Assembly: GCA_963693315.1 (NCBI GenBank)
Contig: OY856188.1
Location: 190,269,897-190,333,896, forward strand
Direction of reading: 5' to 3'
Length of the DNA stretch: 64,000 bases
From: Diogma glabrata
Lineage: Eukaryota > Arthropoda > Insecta > Diptera > Cylindrotomidae
This document shows, piece after piece, positions 11,470-22,730 of this stretch (its first letter is position 1; the number at the start of each line of letters is the position of its first letter). The notes under the pieces were generated by a model that saw nothing but the letters and a program-made list of their open reading frames with translations, made no database searches and was not told the DNA's origin. The translations under genes and the position numbers were made by a program.

Positions 11470-12860
11470 TCTAACACTAGAAATTGTTGGGTATTTTGAT
11501 ACGGTAGATTTACAACACCCTAATTTGTTAACAAATTATTAAAATTTTGATTTTTAATGTTTTAAATTTTGACTTTACAAACACACGTATACGGCACAAT
11601 TTAATAATAAATAGAACATAAATCTTTTAAAAATAAATAAAAAATTAGCTAGATTACATTTACTATCACAGAATTATGTATACGCGGTTTTATACCGTCA
11701 TGTGGCGTTTTATTTTATAAAAAGAATTTAATCAAAACATGTTTCGGTAATATTGATTACCATCATCAGTTATATGTAAAATTAAACGAGTTTGAAATTA
11801 AACGAGCTGTGCTTTGAGCTACCACTGGTTTCTTTTTTTAAATCTTCTATAATTTCTGTAAACGTTTTATCTAATTCGTTGTCAAACGCGATTTTAAAAA
11901 ATTTTTTTCTGTCGCTTTCTTTGCTTAATCTGTGTCTGAATAGAATTTGTTGTCCTAATTATCTTTTCTAATCTAGACATATATTTATAGACATATAATA
12001 GTTTTTAAGTGAGTTTTTTATTTCTCGCGAAAGGTTAAACTGTGAAACACCTTTTTTTTGTAAAACGAATACCGTAAATACGTTGTTAAACCAAATTAAT
12101 TTCAATATAATTGTTATAGAGAAAACCCCCACACAAAATTATCATTTATTTTATTGATTATTTTTTAGAGAAACATATAAAATTTAATTTTATTTTATAT
12201 ATATTTTATTTTGAATATATTATAATATAGATATAAAATTTAATTTTTTAATTAAAGAATTTAAAATTTTTGTTATTAATTATAGTTGAGAGAATACAAA
12301 ATAAATATAAAAATTTTATTTTTCAATAACAAAAATAATTTAAAGTTTATTTAATTATATTTATTTAAAAAAATTTTCAAAATTTTGTTTTATTAAATAT
12401 TAATTTTATTTTAATAAATAAATGATCTGACCTTAAAAAAAAATTTTTTTTGATTGTTTGACCCTCCGAGTTAGGCCTGATGTGAACGTTTGGATATTTC
12501 TAAAATGTTGGACACTTTTTGGTGTGTCTGATGAATGTTGTTTTTATTTTTTTATCAAATTTTGGACACTCCTTGGTGTGCCTGGTGTTTATTATGCTCG
12601 CTTTGTTGAGCTGGTGGCCTTTTAGAGGTGTTCTGCAACTTATCGGGTGACTAGACCTTATGTGCACCCTGTCCGGGTGGTGGTTAATTAAATTTTATTA
12701 TTGACTCTTTTGGCCTTTTTAACACTGTTTCACTTTATTTCACTTTTCTTTTAATTTTATTTTTATTTTATTATACTAAAAAAAATTTTTAGAGCTTCTG
12801 TTCGTGTCTTCCACTCGAAGAGTGGCTTGAGAATTATGAGTACTGGGTACTCCACTTACT
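11470..12860 (-). other. Gypsy leader region where gag would be expected
   Basis: No gag frame is visible. The part 11960-12480 is extremely AT-rich. The part 12480-12720 holds two near-copies of a ttggacac-ttggtgtg-ctg block about 70 bp apart. A short frame around 11820-11950 (FRHRLSKESDRKKFFKIAF) is not recognised. The hammerhead-like motif at 11741-11769 suggests that a Penelope-type fragment replaced or interrupted gag. Confidence 0.5.
11741..11769 (-). ncRNA. Hammerhead ribozyme-like core 1
   Basis: The minus strand reads CTGATGA, then a perfect 6-bp stem II (GGTAAT with ATTACC, small loop), then GAAAC. These are the invariant core elements of a hammerhead ribozyme in the right order. 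Stems I and III could not be paired with confidence, as is common for the minimal hammerheads known from Penelope-like elements. Confidence 0.55.
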
Positions 12861-12877
12861 AAATACCGGCTGCGCCT
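12861..12877 (-). promoter_or_regulatory. Gypsy primer-binding site, tRNA-Ser type
   Basis: The minus strand reads aGGCGCAGCCGGTATTT directly inside the 5' LTR. It closely matches the TGGCGCAGTCGGTAG primer site used with tRNA-Ser by insect gypsy elements such as 17.6 and 297, with two or three changes. Confidence 0.7.
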
Positions 12878-13537
12878 ATTGTGGTAACCTCCCTTGGAGT
12901 TTCCTTTAAATTTATAAATAATAAAAAACTCTTTCCTGTTTTTCTGTTCTCACTCTAAAATATTTTTTTTTTTAAGAAAACAAATCATTTCTTTAACTGA
13001 TTTCTTGATTTATTAAAATGTTTTTTTAATTAAAATTTTTACACTCTATATACTTTTCTTTTTGTTTCCACCAAGAAAACATAACTAATTTTGTTTTATA
13101 AATTTTTTTCACAGATGGAAAATTATAAACAACTAATTTTATTTTATAATATTAATTTCTTTTTCACTTTTGGAAAATTATAACTTCAACTAATTTTAAA
13201 ATTTCACTTGATTTTTCACTCGCTTTATTTCCCGTATATACTTGTAGAGGATTTATTCTTCTACTAAAATCGCGATACAGACTAACTGACTCTTTGGGAT
13301 TTTCCATCTATTTATGCATAATCTTTGTTGCTAAAAAAACTAAACGTATAACAAAAGATTGCATTCATTGAGATGAGAAGTTATTTTTATTATTTATTTC
13401 CGTTGCATATTGGAAATATATTTAATCATATGCATCATTCTATGATATTGCTTGGAAATATGTTGTGTTTGCAAAATTATAAGAACGAATCTTTTTTTGT
13501 GGGAAAGTTATTATTAAAAGATTGGGTTGCATCTTAA
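12878..13537 (-). repeat. 5' LTR of the gypsy element
   Basis: Direct repeat of 6603-7283. The outer 320 bp (13218-13537) align closely, ending in gcatcttaaagt. The inner part is more diverged but ends at attgtggtaacc, next to the primer site. Divergence between the LTRs shows an old insertion. Confidence 0.78.
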
Positions 13538-13660
13538 AGTGATATGAATTAGACCATTGTAATAACAATGTTGCTAATAATATTTTTCTGGAATTTATTG
13601 TTGATGAAAATTTTGTCTTATGTTTTTGCTTGGAGACAAAATTTTCAAATATTAGTAATT

Positions 13661-13757
13661 GTTTTGAGAAGTGAAATTATTGAAGCTATATTTTGTTTCA
13701 AATGGAATTTGTTTTGAGAAGTGAAATTATTGCAACTGTTTTGTTTCAAATGGAATT
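13661..13757 (+). repeat. Tandem duplication, 50-bp unit
   Basis: Two units, each starting gttttgagaagtgaaattat and ending in tttcaaatggaattt, at 13661 and 13711. Confidence 0.85.
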
Positions 13758-13800
13758 TGTTTTATCTAACAGAAAATATGAATATTGCTTTAAATAACAT

Positions 13801-13934
13801 TAAGGTTCTTTAATTGGATTTTTGGTGTTAATGTATGAATGAGATTAAGGTTCTTTGATTGGAACTTTGGTTATAATGTATGAATGAGATTAAGGTTCTT
13901 TGATTGGAACTTTGGTTATAATGTATGAGTGAGA
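13801..13934 (+). repeat. Tandem repeat, three 44-45-bp units
   Basis: Units start taaggttctttgattgg (first copy taattgg) at 13801, 13845 and 13890 and end tatgaatgagat. The last two are nearly identical. Confidence 0.88.
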
Positions 13935-14465
13935 AGGCTTGAGACATTGTAGTGAATCCGAAGATCACTACAAGATCAATACTCAGGAACTAACAAGGAA
14001 ATTTTATCAGGTCCACATCATGTATACGTATACCTAATGTTTTCCTGATCAGGATCGCCTGAGTTGAAACTAATCAGGAATACCTTTTTAGGAACTAGTA
14101 ATTATCGTTTGAATAAAACCAGATTAAAAATAAAACTGTATTTATATTATTTAATACACTATTTGTTACTATAACAATAAAAACAAGATTTCCGTTTAAT
14201 AACAGTCATATTTTATCTATTCTTAATTATACATATATCTTATATTTCGACTTTCGACTTTTTTATTTATTAAATCGAAAAACACGGTGACCATCGCAAT
14301 CTTTTGCATTATTTGACACTGATGATAATGACTTCAGCATATATTTATCATCCAATGGGTTTTCTAGACTGCTCAGTTTTCTTCGCAATGCAGAGGTAAA
14401 CCTAAATAACATTATTTTATAATCATAATAATAATAGTTAAAATAGTAACAGAAATGATTTTTTT
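13935..14465. other. No feature seen
   Basis: AT-rich, without an open frame or clear repeat. It lies just 3' of the non-LTR element on the minus strand and may include its lost tail. Confidence 0.35.
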
Positions 14466-15686
14466 TTATGTCGAATTATTTATTACCTTCGATACAGGTA
14501 TAAAACTTTGTACCTTTGAAAATTTTTTTTGTTGAACTTTCTTTCGATCGGATATTAAATGATTTTCTTCCAGAAATTTTGAAATATGTGTATTAATATA
14601 ATGCTCGTAGACTTTGGATAGGACCGATAGTAAAGCTATTGGCCTATAATTTGATATATCGGATTTTGGTCCCTTTTTGGGGACGGGCTGGACATTTGCC
14701 AACTTCCAGCACGAGGGAAATATACCAGATTNNNNNNNNNNNNNNNNNNNNNNNNNNNNNNNNNNNNNNNNNNNNNNNNNNNNNNNNNNNNNNNNNNNNN
14801 NNNNNNNNNNNNNNNNNNNNNNNNNNNNNNNNNNNNNNNNNNNNNNNNNNNNNNNNNNNNNNNNNNNNNNNNNNNNNNNNNNNNNNNNNNNNNNNNNNNN
14901 NNNNNNNNNNNNNNNNNNNNNNNNNNNNNNNGGTCCCTTTTTGGGGACGGGCTGGACATTTGCCAACTTCCAGCACGAGGGAAATATACCAGATTTGTAG
15001 GATTGGTAGAATATTTTAGTTAAAGTTGGTGCAAGTTCTTTGGAAAAGGTTTTTAAAATAATGGGTGGAATATTGTCCATTCCTGAGGCTTTGTTGATGT
15101 TTAACCCCTTTAAAAGTTTAGCGACTATTTTGGGTTTGAAGTGAAGTTCATTCATATTAACTCCTGAAGACTGGATTTGGGGTATTTCTTTAGGAGTTTC
15201 CAAAACAGTAGAGTTCAGAGCAAAGCGTTCAGCGAACAAGTTAGCTTTTCTTGTGGGATCATTGACGATTAAATCACCATCAATAATAGGGGGAATAGAA
15301 AATTTTGTACCAGAATTTAAAGAATTAATGGCACTGTAGAAACTCTTGTCAGAAACAGACATAGACGTAAGTTTTGAGGCTTTCGCTTTGTCAATTTCAG
15401 ACTTTTCGTTTGAGATAATCTGGTTAGATATTTTGTTGGCCTTTAGATATTGGGATCGATTAGTGGGAGTTTGGTTATGAATCCAAATATTAAATGATCT
15501 ACGTTTGTTTCTAAGTGCCGTTTTGGCAGCTTTCGAATACAAGTATTTTTGTTTGGGTTTTACTATGGAGAAAGGGACAAATTTATTGATAGCAAATTGG
15601 ATGGTTTCTATAAAGTTTTGAGCAGAAACATTTACATTGTCGAAAGGGAAGCCATGGAAAAAATTTTGAAGACCACTCTTATCCAT
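14466..15686 (-). pseudogene. Non-LTR reverse transcriptase, N-terminal part, with sequencing gap
   Basis: The frame starts in the linker after the endonuclease and contains NKASGMDNIPPIILK, the WKLANVQPVPKKG motif and SNYRPIALLSVLSKVYE, which are reverse transcriptase blocks 0-2 of non-LTR elements. It ends before the FADD-type active site. WKLANVQPVPKKG occurs twice only because the gap at 14732-14931 is flanked by identical sequence. Collapsing that duplication leaves one continuous frame. Reverse transcriptase would make cDNA at the nicked target site. Confidence 0.75.
14732..14931. other. Assembly gap of exactly 200 N between identical 64-bp ends
   Basis: The 64 bases before the gap (14668-14731) are repeated exactly after it (14932-14995). 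The flanks therefore overlap, and the gap is most likely an artefact of unmerged contig ends. Confidence 0.95.
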
Positions 15687-15760
15687 TTTTGAGTAGTGAA
15701 ATATTTTACGGGGTTTGGGAGCTGCAGTTTTAAGTAAATCAGTTTTGATAACTGATGAGA

Positions 15761-16490
15761 TTAAATAATGATCAGAATTTCCAATACTACCTTGGAAGAG
15801 AGATCTAAAAGAAAACTATTATTACCGCCATTACGGGGAGTGAAAGTCGGGCTTTTAACAATTTGGAATAGGCCCTGAGATGCGGCAAAAATTTCTGCCA
15901 GCTTTCCACTATTGTCAACATCGTCGGTCGATTTGGAGAATTCCAACCATGATTTGTTGTGGACGTTGAAGTCACCGGTAACGATAGCTTCACAATTAGG
16001 GGACTTTGCTCTAATCTCGTCCACAATTTTTGTCAGTATATTAAAAAAGTTTGGGTTACGTTTGTTGGGGGACCGGTATAAAGCTATTGTAAAAAAAGTC
16101 ATTTCTGGAAGACTAATCTTTAAAACCATTGTATTGAAGCCGTCACCGTGTAGTTCAAAATTTGGAAAGCGCGTGTACGCAACACTCTCATGAATGAATG
16201 CGCATACGCCCTGATGGAGTTTGAAAGCTGATTCGAGCCTATATTTGGAATTAAGCGATTCTATAAAGAGAAAATTTTCAGAAACTTGTGTTTCTGTAAG
16301 GAATAGAATGTTCGGTTTGTCGTGCTCAAGATGATGTTGCACGTGGTCATGGTTAGCGTTTAATCCGCAGATGTTTTGAACATGTATTTTAAAGTTTTTT
16401 ATTGAATCATATATGTTTTGTCCCTGCAAATTCCGTGGACGTGCCGCTTTATGGGCGGGTGGATTGCGCAAATTTGCTTTACCACTTGCA
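15761..16490 (-). pseudogene. Non-LTR apurinic-type endonuclease domain
   Basis: The minus frame reads [28 protein letters not shown] (catalytic glutamate), [30 protein letters not shown] (catalytic aspartate and asparagine) and ends near a LLDL segment. These are the ordered motifs of an endonuclease/exonuclease/phosphatase fold that nicks target DNA for retrotransposition. The final SDH motif is not in this frame. The translation can be extended upstream into the (TA)n tract as a meaningless Tyr-Ile run; the real domain starts near [13 protein letters not shown] at about 16515. A frameshift separates it from the reverse transcriptase frame. Confidence 0.78.
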
Positions 16491-16513
16491 GACTTATTTT
16501 TTTTCGGTTGTAC

Positions 16514-16761
<248 letters not shown>

Positions 16762-16784
16762 AAAGGGTTTTATTTTATTTTTTT

Positions 16785-17262
16785 ATGTTTTATTTTAAAA
16801 TGGATAACTAAGTAAAAAATCCTATCATACAACAAAATATGACATATGCCAATATTTCATGATAAGATGAAGAAATAATAACAAAATAATAAGTGAAAAA
16901 CAAATTGTGAGAAGTTTGCAGAAAACAAAACAAAACTAAATGCCAATAATCCAGCTGATGCAGCGCACCCCAGGCGCACCGCTCACCACCTCAATCGAGG
17001 CACAAAGCCCACACATAACTACGTGTTGGTCCGATTCCTCGGAAGAGCTAATGAGCGGTACCGCTACGGAACGCTGTCCAGCTAAGACTGGAAGTGCTGC
17101 CGTTGACTAATTAAAGTTCGTCCGCCAGCACCCTAAGATATCATCTTGGCTAATGATATCTCCTGCCATTGCCAGTGGTATGTGATATCTCACGCTAGCT
17201 CATATGTCAATGGCAGGGACTGGAGTACGCAGGGTAGTCAGACCCGTAGATCAACATTGATC
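16785..17262 (-). repeat. Dispersed repeat copy 2 (probable 3' end of a retroposon)
   Basis: Reverse-complement relative of 2285-2775. It includes tactccagtccctg and a cagctggattattggca block. Its 3' side on the minus strand runs into an A-rich stretch and then the (TA)n tract. The best-conserved part is about 17120-17262. Confidence 0.6.
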
Positions 17263-18599
17263 ATAACGATCAAAATCGATCCCTCCTGCGGGGAATGGGG
17301 ATGCGGGGATGATTATCAGAATCATATCGAATTGACCGGCAATATGCAAAAATGCATTCTATAAATAATCTAAACGTATCGGTGTGAGTGAGAGGATCAT
17401 TAAAGACATTCGTATATTCTTCTCCGTTGCAATTTCATTTTCCGTTTATAAAGTTGAAGATCAACCATATTTGTCACCATGTTATTTTGAAAATTGCAAT
17501 ACGAAAACTTGTTTAGGATTTTCATTCTGTTTCATAATTATAAAAAGAAAGAATCAACCACATATAATGTGTTTGTTTTTGTTTCAGTTATTAATATTAT
17601 AAGAAAAAAAATGAAACAGCGAGGATGACAATAAATCGTTAACAATTCACGAGATAAACAAGATTGATAACCAATACAATTACAACTTCAAACAATTCAA
17701 TATCGGATCGTATCAGAGAATATTAACGATAATGTTTTAAAGTAAATAAGGCAATTATGTAGATTTTACTTATGTTTGTTTTAACATAAAAGAAATTGAT
17801 AATGTTATGATGAACGTGAAACAATACGATTATGAAAAATCGAGGAGGGTCGATTAATAGACTCTTTATATTGTTGTTAGTCATATGGACAATGAACAAT
17901 GTAATGCATTGTCGATAATATTATGTTTGTTGTTATGCGTGTTTGCAGATGTTGATTTTAAAAATACCAAGTAGTCATGTTATAAGGAAGGTAAATAGAA
18001 CAGTGTGGTAATTGGATGGAAATATATCTTTGACTGTTCGTTGGTTATTAAACCTCAACTACCAAAGCATACATTTCCTCCAATCCACCAGTACAGAACC
18101 TGAACTCGTTCTGGAGGGGGAAGGGGGGCGGGGGGGGGGGGGGGGTAGATACTCTTATAAATGCTACTGGTCCTAATTCACGCCGAATTGTGGCATAACA
18201 CACTAACAGCAAGAACACTATAATCTTGTTTATGAAATAAAACTGTTACACATCAGGAGTTTTTTTAATATAAAAATAATGTTTATGAACATAAATAATA
18301 AAAGACTTACCCGTAACTATGATTTTAACTTTACCAATCTAACCACAAATCAGTTTATTATTATGTATAATAATTTATTTTAGATTTTTTCAGATTTAAA
18401 ATTAAATTTTTGTGGTTGTGATTACAAAATACTTAAAAGCTCCCCAAACCAAACTGTCTATGTCATTAAAATACTCACCACATGTATATTCACCAATTAA
18501 TTAAATAAAAATTGGAATAGAATTTTTTTTTGTGAAAATACATTTCTTTTGTATAATTTAAAATTTTTTCTCGTTAAAAATATTTCACCTTTCCATGGT
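17263..18599. other. No gene recognised
   Basis: Short open frames without recognisable motifs. It includes a G-rich tract (18115-18145). Otherwise AT-rich unique-looking sequence. Confidence 0.4.
18115..18145 (+). repeat. G-rich tract with a run of 16 G
   Basis: The order is ggaggggg, then gggggg, then c, then an unbroken run of 16 G. It could fold into a G-quadruplex. Base-call length here may be unreliable. Confidence 0.9.
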
Positions 18600-18835
18600 A
18601 GCGTTAAACGTTTAACGCAAACTTGTTGGAAGTCGCATTAGAAGTTTCACTTCAAAAACAAAAATTTACAAAATCCCGGGCAATCGGAAATTTTCGGAAC
18701 TTGCCGAACGCAAAAGCGGCCGATTTGAGAAAAATCGCAGAACAAATATTTTCGGGCTCGTCAATAACAGGCACCTCACGAAGTATAAAATATGTGGTAA
18801 TCATCACATGATATCGGCGCCGGCCCAGGGACTAA
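18600..18835. other. Locally GC- and CpG-rich segment, unassigned
   Basis: This 236-bp piece is much richer in GC and CpG than its surroundings (cccgggcaatcgg, gcggccgattt, ggcgccggcccagg). A 62-codon plus-strand frame (18623-18811) covers most of it but matches nothing I recognise. It begins with the palindrome gcgttaaacgtttaacgc at 18601-18618. It could be a captured exon or a transposon end. Confidence 0.4.
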
Positions 18836-18951
18836 AATAAAAATATTTTTAAAAAATTTTGAGCTAATAAACTAAATTTAGTTTATTTTTGGACTTATGG
18901 AGATGTTTAGAAATATATAAAAATATAGGTTTACAATTTTTGATAACTTAC

Positions 18952-19313
18952 CAATTTTTTTTAAAATCTCCATTATTCTCAATTTTTAAATTGAATTCAA
19001 TAAAATTTTCTTCATTTTGCAATGGGAGACTCATATTAGCATCATCAATATCTTCAACTTCGGAATTATCGTCGTTTAGAATTCTTGTTGAAAATTTAAG
19101 CTTTTCGACCACATTTTCAACACTTTGAAGACGTATCGAAATATTTGTCATTTGACCACATAAATTTGCTAATCGTTTACTCAAACTTTCAAAGCACCGT
19201 GATATAAATTCATGCAAGTTGTCTGAATTAAAAATAATACAGTTTTTGTTGTGACCTGATGGTAAGTGGACTGTATTTGATGATGTAGATTTTCTTTTGT
19301 TTCTACTAGTCAC
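18952..19313 (-). pseudogene. Exon of a DUF4806-like protein
   Basis: A 121-residue minus-strand frame from ATG 19313 ends at a strong splice donor (GTAAGT, 18951-18946). It contains a predicted helical stretch (LCGQMTNISIRLQSVENVVE) and then LPLQNEENFIEFN followed by FKKNW. This fits the region leading into the DUF4806 domain of insect transposon-associated proteins. No convincing acceptor exon was found downstream: 18830-18600 on the same strand does not give the expected domain. It may be the distal exon of the relic at 23340-24462, or another copy. Function unknown. Confidence 0.45.
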
Positions 19314-19424
19314 AGCATGACTCGTTATTCTTGACTTGCAGAATAACTAAATGAATATTTGAAGATTTTGTGGATGTTTAGTTCAATTATCAAAACACAA
19401 ACCCAGACAAACTATGAATTTTGG

Positions 19425-20055
19425 CAATGAATGACGTGTAATACCGACGCTGATGACGTGTAATTGAAGCAGTAAATCTTTTAATATATAAATATAATTT
19501 CTATTGATAACAGTATTGTACAAATGATAAATATCGAAGAATCATTAAAGTCAGGTTCTCTTTTGCGACCTGATGAAGTAGAATCGAAGTAACAAGTTCT
19601 TCAGCATATGAATATAATTTCCAGTGATAAAAATATTGAAAAATTGATAAATCTCGATGAATTATTAAAGTCAGGTATTCCTTTGCAACTAGATGACGTG
19701 TAATCGAAGTAATAAATCCTTTACTATATGAATGCGATGTCAATGGATAACAGTATTATACAAATGATAAATATTGAAGAATTATTAAAGTCAGGTACTC
19801 TTTTGCGACCTGATGAAGTAGAGTCGAAGTAACAAATTCTTCAGCATATGAATCTAATTTCCAGTGATAGAAGTATTAAAAAAATTGGTAAATCTCGATG
19901 AATTATTAAAGTCAGGTATCCCTTTGCAACTACATGACGTGTCATTGAAGTAATAAGTTGCTCAACATATGAATATAACTTCAATTGATAATAGTATTGA
20001 AAAAATATGATAAATCTCTATGAATTATTGACGTCAGGTACTCCTTTACAACATT
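19425..20055. repeat. Satellite array, 120-bp monomers in alternating dimers
   Basis: The taaagtcaggt motif recurs at 19547, 19667, 19787, 19908 and about 20029, giving a period of 120-121 bp. Units alternate between type A (gcgacctgatgaagtag) and type B (gcaactagatgacgtgta), so the true repeat is a dimer of about 240 bp. Partial units lie at both ends. Confidence 0.9.
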
Positions 20056-21117
20056 TTCCGATACTAATTGAATTTGACAAGTAACAAGCGTTGATGACCA
20101 CAGTGGAACCAATAATTTATAGGGTAACGGCGATGAGGCTCTTTCATTGATCTCAACTGTTGCAACAATGGCGAATTGAATTCCTTTAATAGAAAAAAGC
20201 ACAACATATCAGGTTTGACCACAATGAAAGGAGTTATACTAAGCTTTTGTTTCTTTTGTTTGTTGTAACGAAACAAGTTGATTCGATTGCTTAGTGACGA
20301 AACGACTATCCAAAATCTTCGTTTGTATAGATATTCCTTTACTATCGTAGATTAACACTGTGCACAATCCACTACGCATTTACAATTCTCCCTTTTTTTC
20401 GCGTATTTCATTTATTTTGTTTGCGTAAATTATTCGACGCATGATCAGCTTTCAAATTACAACCGGAAACCAACTTACACTCACATTAAAAACAACAGTT
20501 AATGAACAGGTTTTAATATAACACATATTTTAGTTCATTTTAAGTAAATTATTTTAATTCTAAAAGGCGGTACAATATTAAATTAAAACAACTTATGAGC
20601 ACACTAAAAACAACAGTTTTATTTTAAGCGATTTTATGTCATAAATTTGCTTGAATCATAAAGAATTCTACAATAAATTTTCAAAACAATTTCTAAACAA
20701 AGTTGACTTAATTAATTAGTTTTTACACACTTTTATTTAACTTGACTCTTGAGAGCTTTGATGGGTGGAATTTTGTGATTCAATTTTCAGTAACTTCCCA
20801 TTATGTTATTAATCCCAAATTGAAAAGACAAGTTTGTTGAAGCAGTCAGTACGTATTTCTAAAACTTTTAAAGCAAAAAACTTTATAAATCTGAAGAAAA
20901 AAAATTCAAATTTTTTTTCATTCTGAAAGACCTTAAAGAATTGCACTGAAATCCTCATCCTCTGGTTGACTCATTTTGAGCGAAGGAATTTCGGTAATAC
21001 TGTGTATATCATTATAATAATAGACATCATACATGTTTGTGTCATTTCATCTTAATAAAGAGCCTTACATTATAAATAATGAACACAAAAAAAAATAAAA
21101 GTATGACATTTCGCTAT
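20056..21117. other. No gene recognised
   Basis: AT-rich. Two short phrases containing actaaaaacaacagtt (near 20485 and 20605) hint at old duplication. No coding signal. Confidence 0.4.
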
Positions 21118-21588
21118 AAGCTTATAGACCTTTTTTCTTAAAGTTCAAATCGTTATTTTGGTGTATTTGACAGATTACATACAGCAATGATATTTAAAAA
21201 TCAGTTATTATGTATGAAAATATGAACATCCATAAGATCTGAATGCCCATTTACCGCGCTGAAATTTTGCTCATACTGAGTATCTCATTATAATAAAGGA
21301 CATATTACACATTTTTGTCATTTTTTTATGAAAAAATGGCCTTAAATTGTAATAATGAGTGATTTGTATTTCGAAAATTTTAAATAATTGTTATTTCTTC
21401 TAAATCCAGATTGTTTTGTGTTCTCGTTAAGTTTTTTTTACTATAGTTGCATAATTATTATTTTTTCAATACATTTTAATACATAATTAATGATTTCTAA
21501 TTATCATTGCTGTATGTAATCTGTCAATTACATACAGTAATATAACGATTCGAATTTTAAGGAAAAAGCTCTATAATTTAGACCTTTT
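21118..21588. repeat. Diverged inverted repeat, arms about 75 bp
   Basis: The left arm (about 21118-21195), containing tgacagattacatacagcaatgata, returns inverted at about 21500-21588 with a few substitutions. The spacer is about 300 bp. Probably a MITE; no target duplication was identified. Confidence 0.65.
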
Positions 21589-21880
21589 TTCCGAAAAAAA
21601 CTTGACATTTGGGCGAACATATATATTTAATAATTTATGTACAACTTAAAATTAATACAACGAGCAAAGAAACGCACTAAAATTTTACATTGGATTTTTA
21701 AATAACATACTTACAATTGTTATAGTGCAATTAACCTTATTAAAATTATTTTAAATTTCAAAGAATATTAAATTTTCAGTAAATGATTTAATTGCTAGTT
21801 TTATTTATGGTGTATTTTCTGTGAAATAATGTGGTTAACTTATTTGTAGGTAAAATTATATAACTAAAAACTCTAAAATA

Positions 21881-22502
21881 AAAAAATAAATAAAAAAAAT
21901 TTAAAAAACACACTTTTTGAAAAACGAACTAAGAAGCAGAAAATAAATTTTGCATTAACACCAGCGTTATGTCTTTTATAATTATATTTCCTTTGAAATT
22001 GTTAGAAGAAAAAATATTTAAATGGTATTTAACACATCTTAGCATAGATGCAAATATTAAATTTTTGACTAATTTAAAATGCTAATTTTCGATTGGCAAA
22101 CAGTCTTCCGTTCCCATTTGTTACATAAAATAAAAGTGGGTGGCGCATTCAGAAACGAAAGGGAATAAACGTTGGTAGTCTCTCTTGTTAGAGATTAACA
22201 TAGAACACATTTGTTCCTTTTCTATATTAACGTATGCGTCACCCACTTTTATTTTATGTAGCAAATGGGAACGGAAGACTGTTTGCCAATCGAAAATTAG
22301 CATTTTAAATTAGTCAAAAATTTAATATTTGCATCTATGCTAAGATGTGTTAAATACCATTTAAATATTTTTTCTTCTAACAATTTCAAAGGAAATATAA
22401 TTATAAAAGACATAACGCTGGTGTTAATGCAAAATTTATTTTCTGCTTCTTAGTTCGTTTTTCAAAAAGTGTGTTTTTTAAATTTTTTTTATTTATTTTT
22501 TT
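21881..22502. repeat. Foldback element, arms about 268 bp
   Basis: Arms 21881-22149 and 22234-22502 are almost perfect reverse complements with very few mismatches. The unique spacer is about 85 bp. The outer ends lie in A/T homopolymer runs, so no target duplication can be defined. It encodes no protein. Confidence 0.93.
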
Positions 22503-22730
22503 TTCTATAAAGGAAACAATATCACTAGTTAGAGAAATCTGATTATTCTTTGTGTATAAAACATTAATATCGATAATTATTATTTTATAGATATTCACTA
22601 ATTAAGAAATTGTAATGTATGTAATACGAAATGTACTCTATTATATTTTACAATTTACAACGAATAGAAAAATATTCTTAAAATTCAACAATTTTATATT
22701 CTCCTAAATGAGAAAAACTCTCCAACTTAA

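Larger units (their letters stand above)
6603..13537 (-). mobile_element. Ty3/gypsy LTR retrotransposon, decayed, without readable gag or env
   Basis: Two direct repeats bound the element. Between them, in minus-strand order, are a tRNA-Ser-type primer site, a leader without gag, protease, reverse transcriptase, RNase H and integrase. Integrase ends about 30 bp from the 3' LTR, so there is no env. The reverse transcriptase type and primer site resemble the 17.6/297 lineage of insects. Several frameshifts and stops break pol. I see no matching target duplication at the outer ends (gcag on the left, gata on the right), so one end may have been altered after insertion. Confidence 0.85.
14466..16498 (-). 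mobile_element. Non-LTR retrotransposon (Jockey/CR1-like), truncated
   Basis: Minus-strand endonuclease (16490-15761) is followed by the start of reverse transcriptase (15686-14466). It is the same clade as the element at 32531-33985, because the two share motif spacing through endonuclease and linker. The catalytic palm of the reverse transcriptase is missing: the frame stops soon after the NYRPIALLSVLSKV motif, so the element is 3'-truncated or continues in decayed form. A sequencing gap lies within it. Confidence 0.75.

Noticed and set aside
6603..13537. An env gene making this a complete errantivirus
   Set aside because: Integrase ends about 30 bp from the 3' LTR, leaving no room for env.
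14636..15019. Four overlapping frames on both strands across the N gap
   Set aside because: They exist only because N codons are not stops. Only the minus-strand RT frame has real motifs.
19501..19743. 80-codon minus-strand frame
   Set aside because: It spans two monomers of the 120-bp satellite and repeats internally; it is not a gene.
19425..20055. CRISPR array
   Set aside because: The 120-bp units are contiguous tandem monomers without unique spacers, and the window is eukaryotic.
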